A stretch of 64,000 nt of DNA from Lacticaseibacillus casei DSM 20011 = JCM 1134 = ATCC 393 (GTDB lineage: Bacteria > Bacillota > Bacilli > Lactobacillales > Lactobacillaceae), in assembly GCF_000829055.1 (NCBI RefSeq), contig NZ_AP012544.1:868001-932000 (forward strand), written 5' to 3'. How positions within the stretch are numbered: the first letter of the stretch is position 1; every line of letters starts with the position of its first letter. The notes under the pieces were generated by a model. The model worked only from the letters and a program-made list of their open reading frames with translations. It ran no database searches and was not told where the DNA came from. This document shows positions 38,195 through 47,970 of the stretch, piece by piece. The position numbers and the translations under genes were made by a program.

Positions 38195-39283
38195 TTGAGC
38201 AACATTATTGTGGAACTGAAGCATGTCGGCAAGCGTTATGGCGACACGCAAGTATTAAAAAATGTCAATATCGAAATCGAACAAGGAAAGTTTTATACGC
38301 TGCTTGGCCCGTCTGGCTCCGGTAAAACAACGATTTTGCGCGCCATTGCAGGATTTTTGGATGTCTCGGAAGGCGAAGTTCTTTTTGATGGCAAAAAAAT
38401 AAATGATGTCCCGGCTAACCAACGTAAGGTCAACACAGTTTTCCAGGATTACGCGCTATTTCCGCACCTTAATGTCTTTGACAATGTTGCATTTGGGTTG
38501 CGGTTGCATTGTATGAGCAAGGACACGATTCAGGCTAAAGTGACGGATGCGCTTAAAATGGTTCGGCTGCAAGGGTATGCCGACCGGGAGATTTCTGAGC
38601 TATCGGGCGGCCAACAGCAACGCGTCGCCATTGCCCGGGCGATTGTCCTTGAGCCGCAAGTGTTGCTTTTGGACGAACCATTGTCAGCACTTGATGCCAA
38701 GCTGCGTAAGGATATGCAGTACGAACTGCGCGAATTGCAGGAACGGCTGGGGATCACCTTCTTATTTGTGACCCATGATCAAGAAGAAGCGCTGGCACTG
38801 TCGGATGAAATTTTTGTCATGAACGATGGCCAGGTCCAGCAAAGTGGCACGCCGGTCGATATTTACGATGAACCGGTCAATCACTTTGTTGCGGACTTTA
38901 TTGGCGAAAGTAATATCATCCCCGGCCATATGATTAAGGACTTCCTGGTTGAATTCAATGGTAAACAGTTTGAATGCGCCGACGCCGGCATGCGGCCAAA
39001 TGAACCGGTTGAAGTTGTCCTGCGTCCAGAAGATTTGGACATCACGGCAGCCGACGCCGGCAAAGTGAATGTCGAAGTTGACACCCAACTGTTCCGCGGC
39101 GATTATTACGAAATTGTCGCGTACGACCAACTGAAAAATGAATGGTTGATTCATTCGACAAATCCGGCAAAAGACGGGGAAACAGTCGGATTAACCTTTG
39201 ATCCCGAAGATATTCACGTCATGCGGTTGAACGAATCCGAAGAGGAATTCGACGCACGGCTGGAAACCTACGAAGGCGACTGA
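38195..39283 (+). CDS. potA: spermidine/putrescine ABC transporter ATPase PotA
   Basis: 362 residues. Walker [14 protein letters not shown], signature [14 protein letters not shown], Walker [17 protein letters not shown] and [16 protein letters not shown] are complete; the C-terminal TOBE domain follows ([14 protein letters not shown]). It drives polyamine import. TTG 38195 is chosen because AAGGAG overlaps the end of the regulator gene 9 bases upstream. The longer frame from 38066 lies within that gene. Confidence 0.95.
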   Translation: MSNIIVELKHVGKRYGDTQVLKNVNIEIEQGKFYTLLGPSGSGKTTILRAIAGFLDVSEGEVLFDGKKINDVPANQRKVNTVFQDYALFPHLNVFDNVAFGLRLHCMSKDTIQAKVTDALKMVRLQGYADREISELSGGQQQRVAIARAIVLEPQVLLLDEPLSALDAKLRKDMQYELRELQERLGITFLFVTHDQEEALALSDEIFVMNDGQVQQSGTPVDIYDEPVNHFVADFIGESNIIPGHMIKDFLVEFNGKQFECADAGMRPNEPVEVVLRPEDLDITAADAGKVNVEVDTQLFRGDYYEIVAYDQLKNEWLIHSTNPAKDGETVGLTFDPEDIHVMRLNESEEEFDARLETYEGD

Positions 39284-39379
39284 TTCGTGGTAGGGGGATG
39301 GGTGTCTGTTGGTGTTTATAGGCTGGAAAGGCCAACACTTGGCAGGCACCATTAGATTTTGAATCTGAGGAGGGTCATC

Positions 39380-40204
39380 GTGAAAAAATCCACCACGAAT
39401 GTTGCATTTTACACGCCTTATGTGATGTGGCTCGCACTATTTGTCATTGCGCCAATGGTGTTGATCGTTTATCAAAGCTTTTTTGATATCAGCGGCCATT
39501 TTACCTTGGCGAATTACCAAACTTATTTTAAATCCGGCACTTATATTATGATGACGATAAATTCGGTTTGGTATGCTTTTTTGATCACCTTTGCCACGTT
39601 GCTGATCAGTTATCCGACTGCTTATCTGCTGCATTATGCCAAGCACAAGCAACTGTGGCTGTTACTGATCATTTTACCGACGTGGATCAACTTGTTGCTA
39701 AAAGCATATGCGTTCATCGGCATCTTCAGCCAGGACGGCGGGGTCAACAGTTTCTTAGGAATGTTTGGGATTGCGCCGCAACAATTTCTCTTTACTGATT
39801 TCAGCTTTATTTTTGTTGCTGCCTACATCGAAATTCCGTTCATGATTCTGCCGATTTTCAATGCGATTGAAGAGCTGCCGGAAAATCTGGTGAATGCCTC
39901 GCAAGATCTGGGGGCAAAAGGCTGGCAGACGTTTACCAAAGTGATTTGGCCGTTGACGATTTCAGGGGTCAAATCAGGGGTTCAGGCGGTTTTCATTCCC
40001 AGTTTAAGTCTGTTCATGTTAACCCGGTTAATTGGCGGGAATCGAGTCATCACCCTTGGCACCGCCATTGAAGAGCATTTTTTGACGACAATGAACTGGG
40101 GTATGGGCTCAACGATCGGCGTGGTCTTGATTGTTGCCATGTTTATCATCATGTTCCTGACCGGTGAACGAAAGAAGAAAGGGGTGCGCCGTCATGAAGC
40201 GTAA
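39380..40204 (+). CDS. potB: spermidine/putrescine ABC transporter permease PotB
   Basis: 274 residues, six membrane helices, with the EAA loop LVNASQDLGAKGWQTFTKVI. Start GTG 39380 after GAGGAGGG; a TTG at 39359 lies before that site. It forms the translocation channel with PotC and overlaps potC by 11 bases. Confidence 0.95.
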   Translation: MKKSTTNVAFYTPYVMWLALFVIAPMVLIVYQSFFDISGHFTLANYQTYFKSGTYIMMTINSVWYAFLITFATLLISYPTAYLLHYAKHKQLWLLLIILPTWINLLLKAYAFIGIFSQDGGVNSFLGMFGIAPQQFLFTDFSFIFVAAYIEIPFMILPIFNAIEELPENLVNASQDLGAKGWQTFTKVIWPLTISGVKSGVQAVFIPSLSLFMLTRLIGGNRVITLGTAIEEHFLTTMNWGMGSTIGVVLIVAMFIIMFLTGERKKKGVRRHEA

Positions 40205-41027
40205 GTTTAAGTGGTCCAACCTTTATCTGATTTTCGTGTTCATCTGTCTGTATGTGCCGATTTTTTATCTCGTGATCTATTCGTTTTCGACTGGTGACCG
40301 GATGAGCAACTTCTCCGGCTTCACCTGGAAACATTACGCTGAGCTATTTGCGGATACGCGAATGATTCAGATTGTTCTGGATACGTTGCTGGTGGCGTTG
40401 CTGTCGAGCTTAATTGCGACAATTATCGGTGCATTAGGCGCGCTGGCCATTGATCGAACCAGCCGTCCCGTGATGAAAAATACGGTCCTGTCACTCAACA
40501 ACATTTTGATGGTAAGCCCGGATGTTATTATCGGTGCCAGTTTTCTGATTTTTTACACGGCGTTAAAGGTTCCGCTGGGATTCTGGTCGGTGCTGATGAG
40601 CCACATTGCCTTTTCCATTCCGATTGTGGTGCTGATGATCCTGCCGCGTCTGCAGGAAATGAGTCACTCCTTGCTGGACGCCGCTCGTGACTTGGGTGCT
40701 TCCAACTATCAGGTGCTGACACGCGTGATCGTGCCGTACATCACGCCTGGTATTTTCTCGGGATTCTTTATGGCATTTACGTACTCGCTGGATGATTTTG
40801 CCGTGACCTTCTTCGTCACCGGCAATGGTTTTGAAACGTTGGCTGTCGAGATTTACGCTCGTGCCCGCCAAGGTATAAGCTTGGAAATCAATGCGTTATC
40901 CGGGGTCATGTTCGTCTTTGCCTTACTGCTGGTTGTCGGTTACTACTTCCTGCAACGGGCCGGTCAAAGTCGGCGGGCCAAGCACAAGCGAGAAAGCGAG
41001 GCGTTGATCAATGAAACGACTCATTAG
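40194..41027 (+). CDS. potC: spermidine/putrescine ABC transporter permease PotC
   Basis: 277 residues, six membrane helices, EAA loop LLDAARDLGASNYQVLTRVI. ATG 40194 follows AAAGGGG and overlaps the potB end. It overlaps the start of potD by 17 bases, so the operon is tightly coupled. Confidence 0.95.
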   Translation: MKRKFKWSNLYLIFVFICLYVPIFYLVIYSFSTGDRMSNFSGFTWKHYAELFADTRMIQIVLDTLLVALLSSLIATIIGALGALAIDRTSRPVMKNTVLSLNNILMVSPDVIIGASFLIFYTALKVPLGFWSVLMSHIAFSIPIVVLMILPRLQEMSHSLLDAARDLGASNYQVLTRVIVPYITPGIFSGFFMAFTYSLDDFAVTFFVTGNGFETLAVEIYARARQGISLEINALSGVMFVFALLLVVGYYFLQRAGQSRRAKHKRESEALINETTH

Positions 41028-41372
41028 TATTGCGGTCGCCATCCTGGCCGTCTGCCTGGGATTAGCCGTTTGGAGTCAGGACCTGCAAAAATCCCAAGGC
41101 AATACCGGCGACAACACGCTGAATCTTTTCAACTGGGGCGATTATATCGATCCTGCATTAATCAGTAAATTTGAAAAGCAAACCGGCTATCATGTGAATC
41201 AGGAAACATTCGATTCCAATGAGGCCATGTTTACCAAAATCCAGCAAGGCGGCACCAGCTACGATTTGACCGTCCCGTCGGATTATATGATTGAGAAAAT
41301 GAAAAGGGCACATCTGCTTGCGGTCGGCCCTGTCAAGTTGACAGATGAAATAATATAAAATTTTGGTAGCCT

Positions 41373-42266
41373 TTAGATGGCCTTATTCCAGTATTCTTCT
41401 GGGGTAAGGCCGTCTCTTTGTCCTGAACGGTTGTCGTGATTGAAATAGTGGATCCCGTCTTCAACGAGCTTGACGAATTCCTTGTAAGTCTTTGCCATTG
41501 GATGACGATCCATCCACCGCAGTTTAAACTCGTTCCACCAGCGCTCTATCGGTGCGTTGTCATAGGGCGTTCCCGGCCGTGACATACTTCGTGTGACTTC
41601 AAATTGGTTGAGGTAGCGGTTGAATGCCTTGGATGTATAGGCGGAACCACGATCAGTATGAATGAGCGGATGGACGTTGCCAGCGCGAGTGAAAGCGCGC
41701 TGGAAGACCTGAATCTCGGCAGCGGTTGTTTCGGTTGCACTCAGGTTGTAAGCCAACAGATTGCGGCCATAGAGGTCAAGAACGCCACTGAGGCGCATCT
41801 TGTACTCGCCGTTGATACCGTATTTCAACTCGGTTGAGTCGGCTAGCCAGACTTGATTAGGGCGTTCCACGTAGAAACATTGATTGAGCACATTGTCTTG
41901 CAGGTACTGTTCAGATTGCTTGACGCGACTATGCCGTTTTTGGCGGATCTGACATCGAATGTCAAGCTCGCGCATGACGCGACGAACTTGTTTGATCGTG
42001 ATCGGAAAGTCAATCAGCTCATCTTGTTGTAAGTTGATCAGAAGATTCCCAGCACCAATGCCTTGGCGATGAAAATCAAACCAATATTGAGTCCGCTCCT
42101 TAAGCCGCCGATCGTGGACCTCCCACACTGTTTCCTCCCGCCTTAAGCCTTTGTAATAAGCTTGACGGCTGATGCCAATAACGTCCAATAACTTTGTGAC
42201 AGCGCCATGTTGGCCTTGACTAACTTCTTCGATGGCACGGTAAGCTTGTCGGTGTTGTTTGATCAC
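41373..42266 (-). CDS. IS3-family transposase OrfB (DDE integrase domain)
   Basis: 297 residues. An N-terminal HTH_21-like region (RQAYYKGLRREE), then the rve core with the DDE triad: Asp in VWLADSTELKYG, Asp in LIHTDRGSAYTS, Glu in APIERWWNEFK. It starts with GTG overlapping the orfA stop, but the more likely active product is the OrfAB fusion made by -1 frameshifting at an A7 run (42290-42296, minus strand). The -1 frame from there is open into orfB. Confidence 0.93.
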   Translation of the reverse strand: MIKQHRQAYRAIEEVSQGQHGAVTKLLDVIGISRQAYYKGLRREETVWEVHDRRLKERTQYWFDFHRQGIGAGNLLINLQQDELIDFPITIKQVRRVMRELDIRCQIRQKRHSRVKQSEQYLQDNVLNQCFYVERPNQVWLADSTELKYGINGEYKMRLSGVLDLYGRNLLAYNLSATETTAAEIQVFQRAFTRAGNVHPLIHTDRGSAYTSKAFNRYLNQFEVTRSMSRPGTPYDNAPIERWWNEFKLRWMDRHPMAKTYKEFVKLVEDGIHYFNHDNRSGQRDGLTPEEYWNKAI

Positions 42267-42940
42267 TCCTTGTGCTGGATTTCCAGTAATTTTTTTACAA
42301 AGGCCTCCACTAGCTCTTTGTCCTTGAGCTCAGCTTCTAGTTGACGAATGCGCAGTTTGGCCTTGTCTAATTCGGTTAGATCACGCTTGTCTTTGTGGTG
42401 ACCACGGTTATCTACCAGCGTCTCATAACCGCCTTCGCGAGCCTTGATCACCCAAGACCGTGCCTGTTGATAAGACACATCAAAATGGGCTGCCGCTTCA
42501 GTATAGGAGTGCTTACCCTTAGTGACATATTCAACGACTTTAATGCGTTCTTCGAAGGTGGTTGTACGACTCATGGTGGGGACCTGCTTTCTAGACGGTG
42601 AAGCCGTCAAAGATTGATGATCCCTATTATACATGGCTATCCATCTTTGCAATTGTGTTGATGAGCGCAGACCAAATTGCATCGTGACTTCGGCTAATGA
42701 CCCTTCACCACTGAGATAAGCAAGTACTGCTTCAAGCTTTTGTTCCTTGGTATAATGTTGATTCTTTCGAGCTTCCTCTAATCCCTTAATCCCATCGCGT
42801 TCATAGCGCGCCTGCCAACGTTGTAATGTGCGATCACCAAGACCGTGTTGACGGGAGAAACTACTGATACTTATATTCGAATGTCTGAACTCCTCCAATA
42901 TGAGTAACTTTTCTTGAGCTGTATGCTTAGATCTGGGCAT
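42263..42940 (-). CDS. IS3-family transposase OrfA (DNA-binding)
   Basis: About 225 residues with two helix-turn-helix units (SISSFSRQHGLGDRTLQRWQ and SYTEAAAHFDVSYQQARSWV) and a C-terminal leucine-zipper-like coiled coil (LDKAKLRIRQLEAELKDKEL), the standard DNA-binding and multimerisation layout. The start MPRSKHT at 42940 follows GGAGGG at 8 bases; an upstream ATG at 42961 precedes that site. The 3' end contains the A7 run for frameshifting. Confidence 0.92.
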   Translation of the reverse strand: MPRSKHTAQEKLLILEEFRHSNISISSFSRQHGLGDRTLQRWQARYERDGIKGLEEARKNQHYTKEQKLEAVLAYLSGEGSLAEVTMQFGLRSSTQLQRWIAMYNRDHQSLTASPSRKQVPTMSRTTTFEERIKVVEYVTKGKHSYTEAAAHFDVSYQQARSWVIKAREGGYETLVDNRGHHKDKRDLTELDKAKLRIRQLEAELKDKELVEAFVKKLLEIQHKE

Positions 42941-43796
42941 AGAAAATCCCTCCATGATCATCAGATGAATTATGATATTTCATCTGACAACCATAAAGGG
43001 ATTATCGCAGCTATTGCCGCTTGATAAAAGTAAATTGAACGGGATGCAGAATATGGATCCACGTTTAATTAACAAAGAATTCGATCCTGGCAATAAATAC
43101 AGCATTCCTTATTTCTGGGGAACACTGGGGATCATTTATAATGACAAGTTTGTCAAAGCCAGCGAAGTTCAGCACTGGAATCAATTATGGAATCCTAAGT
43201 TCAAAGATTCGATCATGCTCATCGACTCAGCGCGCGATGTTTTTGCGCCAGCGTTGATTTCAATGGGAAAGTCTGTTAACGAAACCAATCCGCAGACGCT
43301 GGCAGTGGCCAAAGCCAAACTCGATCAATTGTCGCCCAACGTCAAGGCAGTTGTCGCCGATGAAATCAAAATGTATATGGCTGAAAACGAAGCTAAAATC
43401 GCTGTCGACTGGTCAGGTGAAGCCAGTGAAATGCTGGCCAACAATAAACACCTGCACTATGTCGTTCCGCGAGAAGGCAGCAATCTCTGGTTTGACAACC
43501 TAGTCATTCCAAAAACCGCCAAACATTTCAAAGCCATTTACGCCTTTCTCAACTTCATGATGGAACCCAAAAACGCCGCTCAAAATGCCGAATATGTCGG
43601 CTATGCGACGCCAAATGCCGCAGCCAAAAAATTGCTGCCAAAAAGCGTCCAGAATGATCGGCAGTTCTATCCAGATGACGAGACCATGAAGCATTTGGAG
43701 ATCTATTCAGACCTTCCGCCGGCGAAAGTTGGGCTGTACAATGACTTATTCTTAGAATTTAAGATGTACCGCCGGTGAGAACTCGTATCTAAAACT

Positions 43797-43842
43797 ATCC
43801 GCATCAGACGGGAAAAAGTCCCTGACCGGTGCGGATTTTTTG
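43797..43842 (+). terminator. rho-independent terminator after potD
   Basis: ATCCGCATC (43797-43805) pairs with GGTGCGGAT (43828-43836), with inner CGGG/CCTG pairing, followed by a T run. Confidence 0.85.
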
Positions 43843-44000
43843 TTTTGAATTTATGATGGTTTTTATAGTATCAAACAAGCCGCAACCATTAAGCCTCCAA
43901 AATGGTGTCAAGTCATCTTAACCAGACAGATTGAAAGAAAGCATACAGTAGTCCCAGGCAGCTCAATCAGATATGATAGGTTGTATATGAGGTGACCCAA

Positions 44001-44192
44001 ATGAGAAAACATAGTCGGCACAACGAAGGTTTGTGGCTCGATATCATTTGTTGTCTGAGTCTGTGGTTGGCAGTGGTTTGTCTGCTATTAGCAGCTTTGG
44101 CAATTAAAGTGAACCGACCTTATATCATCATCATGCTGGCCTTTGGGCTTTGCGCGCTAGGTGAGACGGTCACGGTTTTTAAAAAGTGGTGA
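44001..44192 (+). CDS. small two-helix membrane protein of unknown function
   Basis: 63 residues with two hydrophobic helices (IICCLSLWLAVVCLLLAALA and YIIIMLAFGLCALGETVTVF). ATG 44001 follows GAGGTGA at 6 bases; an earlier ATG at 43992 overlaps that site. I do not recognise a family. Its position before a terminator and opposite a P-type ATPase gives no functional clue. Confidence 0.65.
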   Translation: MRKHSRHNEGLWLDIICCLSLWLAVVCLLLAALAIKVNRPYIIIMLAFGLCALGETVTVFKKW

Positions 44193-44281
44193 TACTGCAG
44201 CTGGTCTGTTCCGTTAATCCGGTTGGTGAGGCAATGAGAACACATAGAGTCATTAAAGGCTTACAAACAATGACCAACTAG

Positions 44282-44327
44282 AAAAGGTCCAAAAGGCATA
44301 TGTAACACATGTCTTCTGGACCTTTTT
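44282..44327. terminator. bidirectional terminator
   Basis: AAAAGGTCC pairs with GGACCTTTT, and the inner ATGT/ACAT continues the stem. It lies between the small membrane protein gene and the convergent P-type ATPase gene. Confidence 0.88.
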
Positions 44328-44349
44328 TAATTGATTTACGGGTGTGTTG

Positions 44350-47163
44350 TTAACGAGTAGCGCTTGACGCACGCGCGGTAGCCGTGACTTTTTCACGCGA
44401 TAAACGCCGGCGATTAAGCCATTTGCGGCCTTCTTCGATTAGGAAGAGGGGAATTGGAATGATTGCCAGGAAAAGCCAGTCGGTCAGTGCTAGCGGTCCG
44501 GTGTGGAAGAGATTCTGTAAGAATGGCGTGTAGCTAAGCAATGCTAACAAAAAGATTTCAAAGCCAATACCGAACCAGACCAAATGATTAGTGAACAAAC
44601 CGACTTTGAAGACCGAAGCATTTTCGGTTCGGCAGTTCATGGCGGCGGCAATCTGGCAGAAGATGATTGCGGCAAGGGTCATGGTCGTGGCCATGACGTA
44701 GGTTGAGCCGCTGGTTGCCAGGCCGCGTAACGGCCAGCCGTTTAGATGGTTGACGAAGAAGTAAGCGCCGCTGGAAATGATGGATGCAATTAAGCCATAC
44801 CAGGCAAACGCCTTCCATAAAACAGTGCGGTTCATAAGGTGAGCATCACGTGCGCGTGGCGGTTTATCCATAATGCCAGGCTCGGCTTTTTCGGATCCTA
44901 ATCCCAGTGCCGGCATCATGTCTGTTCCAAGGTCGACTGTCAGGATTTGCATGACAGTCAACGGTAACGGGATGGCACCGCGCGAGAAGAGGAAGAGGGC
45001 AGATGGTACCGCTTCTGGCAGGTTGGAGTTCAAAATGTAAACCAAGAACTTTTGAATGTTGCTGTAAACGGTGCGGCCTTCTTCGATGGCGGCAACAATA
45101 GAGGCAAAGTTGTCGTCGGTAAGAATCATGTCGGCCGCGTCTTTGGCCACATCCGTTCCGGTGACGCCCATGGCAACGCCAATGTCTGCTTTTTTCAACG
45201 CAGGCGCATCGTTCACGCCGTCACCGGTGGATGCGACGATTTCACCCATGGCCTGTAAGGTAGAAACAATCTTATATTTTTGTTCAGGCGCCACCCGGGC
45301 AAAAATAATTTCGCCTGCCAGTGCCTGCTTGAGCTCGTCTTGGTTCATGGCATCGAGTTCACTGACGGTGACGACACGCGCTTTGTCGGACGTCAAACCA
45401 ATTTTAACGGCAATAGACTTCGCAGTTAACGAGGAGTCACCGGTCACCATGATGATTTTGATGCTGGCCCGATGGCATTTCTCGATGGCATCGTAAATTT
45501 CCGGACGCGGTGGATCGGACATGATGGCCAAGCCGACAAAGGTAAGCTTGGTTTCGGCCGTCTCAATCGTGAGGTTGTCGAGCTGACTTTGTTTATCGGC
45601 TTCTTGAGGAATTTCACGATAAGCAGTCGCAATTGAGCGAAGGCCTAGAGAAGCATACTTGCGGTTGGCAGCATCGATCGCTTCCTTGTCTGCTGCGGTT
45701 AAAGGCCGGACTTTGCCGTTTTCCTGAATGGTATCGCAGTGCGGCAGTAAATCGCTGAGAGAGCCTTTGGTACAGATGGACAGCGTGTGATCATCGTGCT
45801 GGTGGATGGTGGTCATCCGTTTACGATCGGAGTCGAAGGGAAGCTCTTTAAGCCGCGGGTATTTTTTGGTATAAGCATTCACGTCAATTCCGGATTTTTG
45901 CGCCAGGATTACAAGTGAAGCTTCCGTTGGCGTCCCCAGAATCTTCGGTCGCGCTTGGCCTTTTGCCGGTTCGACTTCGGTGTCGTTGTTGAATGCAACC
46001 AGACGAATGAGCAGATCCAAGTCAGGATCGCTGCCGTATTGAACCGGTTTGCCGTCTAACTCAATATGGCCATTATTGACATAGCCTTGGCCACTCACGG
46101 TATAAGTATGTGACCGGGTCCAAATATGATCGACTGTCATCTGGTTTTGGGTCAGCGTACCGGTTTTATCCGAGCAGATCACCGTTGTTTCACCCAACGT
46201 TTCAACACTGTTCAAGTCTTTGAGTAAGGCATGTTTCTTGGCCATGCGCTGCACGCCTTGGGCTAGCGAAAGCGTCACCGTTGGCAGTAGGCCCTCGGGG
46301 ATGAACGCGACAATCATGCCTAACGCGAAAATAAAGCTTTGGGCCACTGGGTAGTGGACAAAGAAGATGGCAGCTACAAAGAAAAGAACCCCTAAGCTGA
46401 TGGCAATGAGCGAAATCTGTTTCGTTAGACGATTAAGCTCTAATTGCAACGGGCTTAGACTCCGCTTTTGTTGTTGAGTCAACGCGGCGATTCGCCCGAA
46501 CTCGGTTTTCATGCCGGTTGCAAAAGCAATGGCCGTTGCCGTTCCGGCGCCAACCGTGGTGCCGGCATAGACAAGATTGGATTCAGCAAATTCGCCTTGG
46601 CCAGCGTTGTAGTCAACCTTTTTAGATTCGGGGACGGATTCACCGGTGAGGGCACTCTGGTCGACTTGGACGGAAGTGGCCTTGATCAGGCGGGCGTCAA
46701 CCGGTACTGCATTGCCGGCTTGCAGGTTGAAGACGTCGCCTGGCACGATTTGGGTAGCGTTGACTTGTTGCAGTTTGCCATCCCGGTAGACTTGCGTATA
46801 AGTCGGCAACATTTTCATGAGTGAGTCCGTTGCCTTTTGGGCTTCATGTTCCTGCCAGTAACTGAAAATACCATTAATAACATTGACCAGCCAGATGGCA
46901 ATACCTAGCTCAAGGGTGCCGGATAGGATTGCAACAAACCCGCTCACCCAGAGTAGAATCGCCATGACACTGGTAAAGTTCTTAAGAAAGACTAGTAACT
47001 GGGATTTTTGCTTTTCGCGGGTAATCGTGTTTTCACCATATTTGGCAAGACGCGCAGCCGCTTCTTTTTGACTTAATCCAGTTGACGTTGTGTGCAAGTC
47101 GTCCAGTAAGTCCGTAACCGATTCAGTTGCAAACTTGCGCCGCGTCTCCTTTTCACTTTTCAT
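44350..47163 (-). CDS. P-type cation-transporting ATPase (type II)
   Basis: 937 residues. All P-type landmarks are present: actuator DQSALTGESVPESKK, phosphorylation site CSDKTGTLTQNQM, hinge GDGVNDAPALKKADIGVAMG, and ten membrane helices. Helix 4 reads AFIPEGLLPTVTLSLAQG. The PEGLL sequence resembles Na+/K+-ATPase-like (IIC) pumps more than SERCA-type calcium pumps, which usually read PEGLP. Annotation pipelines often call these calcium pumps; the ion is undecided. Single gene. Confidence 0.93.
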   Translation of the reverse strand: MKSEKETRRKFATESVTDLLDDLHTTSTGLSQKEAAARLAKYGENTITREKQKSQLLVFLKNFTSVMAILLWVSGFVAILSGTLELGIAIWLVNVINGIFSYWQEHEAQKATDSLMKMLPTYTQVYRDGKLQQVNATQIVPGDVFNLQAGNAVPVDARLIKATSVQVDQSALTGESVPESKKVDYNAGQGEFAESNLVYAGTTVGAGTATAIAFATGMKTEFGRIAALTQQQKRSLSPLQLELNRLTKQISLIAISLGVLFFVAAIFFVHYPVAQSFIFALGMIVAFIPEGLLPTVTLSLAQGVQRMAKKHALLKDLNSVETLGETTVICSDKTGTLTQNQMTVDHIWTRSHTYTVSGQGYVNNGHIELDGKPVQYGSDPDLDLLIRLVAFNNDTEVEPAKGQARPKILGTPTEASLVILAQKSGIDVNAYTKKYPRLKELPFDSDRKRMTTIHQHDDHTLSICTKGSLSDLLPHCDTIQENGKVRPLTAADKEAIDAANRKYASLGLRSIATAYREIPQEADKQSQLDNLTIETAETKLTFVGLAIMSDPPRPEIYDAIEKCHRASIKIIMVTGDSSLTAKSIAVKIGLTSDKARVVTVSELDAMNQDELKQALAGEIIFARVAPEQKYKIVSTLQAMGEIVASTGDGVNDAPALKKADIGVAMGVTGTDVAKDAADMILTDDNFASIVAAIEEGRTVYSNIQKFLVYILNSNLPEAVPSALFLFSRGAIPLPLTVMQILTVDLGTDMMPALGLGSEKAEPGIMDKPPRARDAHLMNRTVLWKAFAWYGLIASIISSGAYFFVNHLNGWPLRGLATSGSTYVMATTMTLAAIIFCQIAAAMNCRTENASVFKVGLFTNHLVWFGIGFEIFLLALLSYTPFLQNLFHTGPLALTDWLFLAIIPIPLFLIEEGRKWLNRRRLSREKVTATARASSATR

Positions 47164-47293
47164 GACTCAGACATGGCTCCTTTTATTAAGACGTTTAACC
47201 TCATTCTAACGTTCTGCCGGATGTAAAAACACCCAAAACTGTCGAATTTAGGTGATTAAAATTAGCGATTTATAGCTGGTATATCTGGTCTTA

Positions 47294-47938
47294 TCATGTT
47301 TGTAACCCCCGCTCAAGAAACGCCACTGCCTCGGAAACCGCAGTCTCAAGATCAAAACTAGATTGCATCCCCAAGACAACTGGCAACAGGTAACTTAAAA
47401 TGGTACCAAAAATATAGCGAAGGATGCGCGTCAGTGGCCAGTCAACGAGCGCACCTTCCTGTTGATAGATGGCGAGTAAGTGGATGGCCTTGTCCATGAA
47501 TTGCTTTTGAAACTTTTCCGCCAGTGCATGGCTTAGCGCCGCATCTTGCAAAAGGGTGGCGGCCAGTATTCTTAGCTGTGCCTGATTGGCAATGGCAAAG
47601 GCCATCCGATTATGCACGATGAAGGTTAGAAACGTATGCAGGTCAGGTAGGTGTTGCTCACCGACTTCATGAATGAACTCGGTGAATGCGCTCGGGATAA
47701 CGTGTTGAATCATGGGCGCAAGTAACGCTTGGCGGATGCCTTCTTTGGTTTTGAATTGCTTATAAACGGTTCCTTCGCTAACGCCGGCAAGTTGCGCGAT
47801 ATCTTTTGTGCTCGTTCGGTCGAATCCTTGTTCCGAAAAGAGGTTCAGGCTTGCTTTCAAAACCGCTTGTTGCTTTGCCGAGAGCTGGCTTTCAGCAAGC
47901 GATGAGGAGAATAGATCCGTCAGATTATGCGGCTGCAC
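47294..47938 (-). CDS. TetR/AcrR-family transcriptional regulator
   Basis: 214 residues. The N-terminal helix-turn-helix is clear (SEQGFDRTSTKDIAQLAGVS, then EGTVYKQFKTKEG). The rest is the ligand-binding all-helical domain. The GTG start follows GGAAGTG on the minus strand. It is the last gene of an ABC exporter operon (ATPase, permease, regulator), and a perfect palindrome before the ATPase gene suits it as operator. It probably derepresses the exporter on binding a toxic compound. Confidence 0.92.
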   Translation of the reverse strand: MQPHNLTDLFSSSLAESQLSAKQQAVLKASLNLFSEQGFDRTSTKDIAQLAGVSEGTVYKQFKTKEGIRQALLAPMIQHVIPSAFTEFIHEVGEQHLPDLHTFLTFIVHNRMAFAIANQAQLRILAATLLQDAALSHALAEKFQKQFMDKAIHLLAIYQQEGALVDWPLTRILRYIFGTILSYLLPVVLGMQSSFDLETAVSEAVAFLERGLQT

Positions 47939-47970
47939 GATCGTTCACTTCCTTCTTTAGTCAGATTTGT

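Larger units (their letters stand above)
41319..43009 (-). mobile_element. IS3-family (IS150-like) insertion sequence in potD
   Basis: 1691 bp with imperfect terminal inverted repeats: TGCGGTCGGCCCT (41319 on) against, on the other strand from 43009, TGCGATAATCCCT; further in, GTTGACAGATGAAAT and GTTGTCAGATGAAAT match at 14 of 15. It is flanked by a 3-bp direct repeat GCT (41316-41318 and 43010-43012), the usual target duplication of IS3-family elements. It carries orfA and orfB on the minus strand, opposite to potD. It is longer than a typical 1.3-1.5 kb IS3 element because orfA is long. Confidence 0.95.
41011..43778 (+). pseudogene. potD: spermidine/putrescine-binding protein PotD, split by an IS3-family element
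   Basis: The 5' part (41011-41318) encodes a membrane-anchor or signal segment (ISIAVAILAVCLGLAVW) and the start of the mature protein (LNLFNWGDYIDPALISKFEK). The 3' part (43013-43778) holds the rest (NKYSIPYFWGTLGIIYND to FKMYRR). Removing the IS and one GCT copy rejoins the frame exactly as AHLLLPLDKSKLNGMQ, giving about 357 residues, full length. PotD captures polyamines for PotABC. The interrupted gene can make only the first 103 authentic residues plus an IS-derived tail to 41358, so uptake by this system is presumably lost. Confidence 0.95.
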
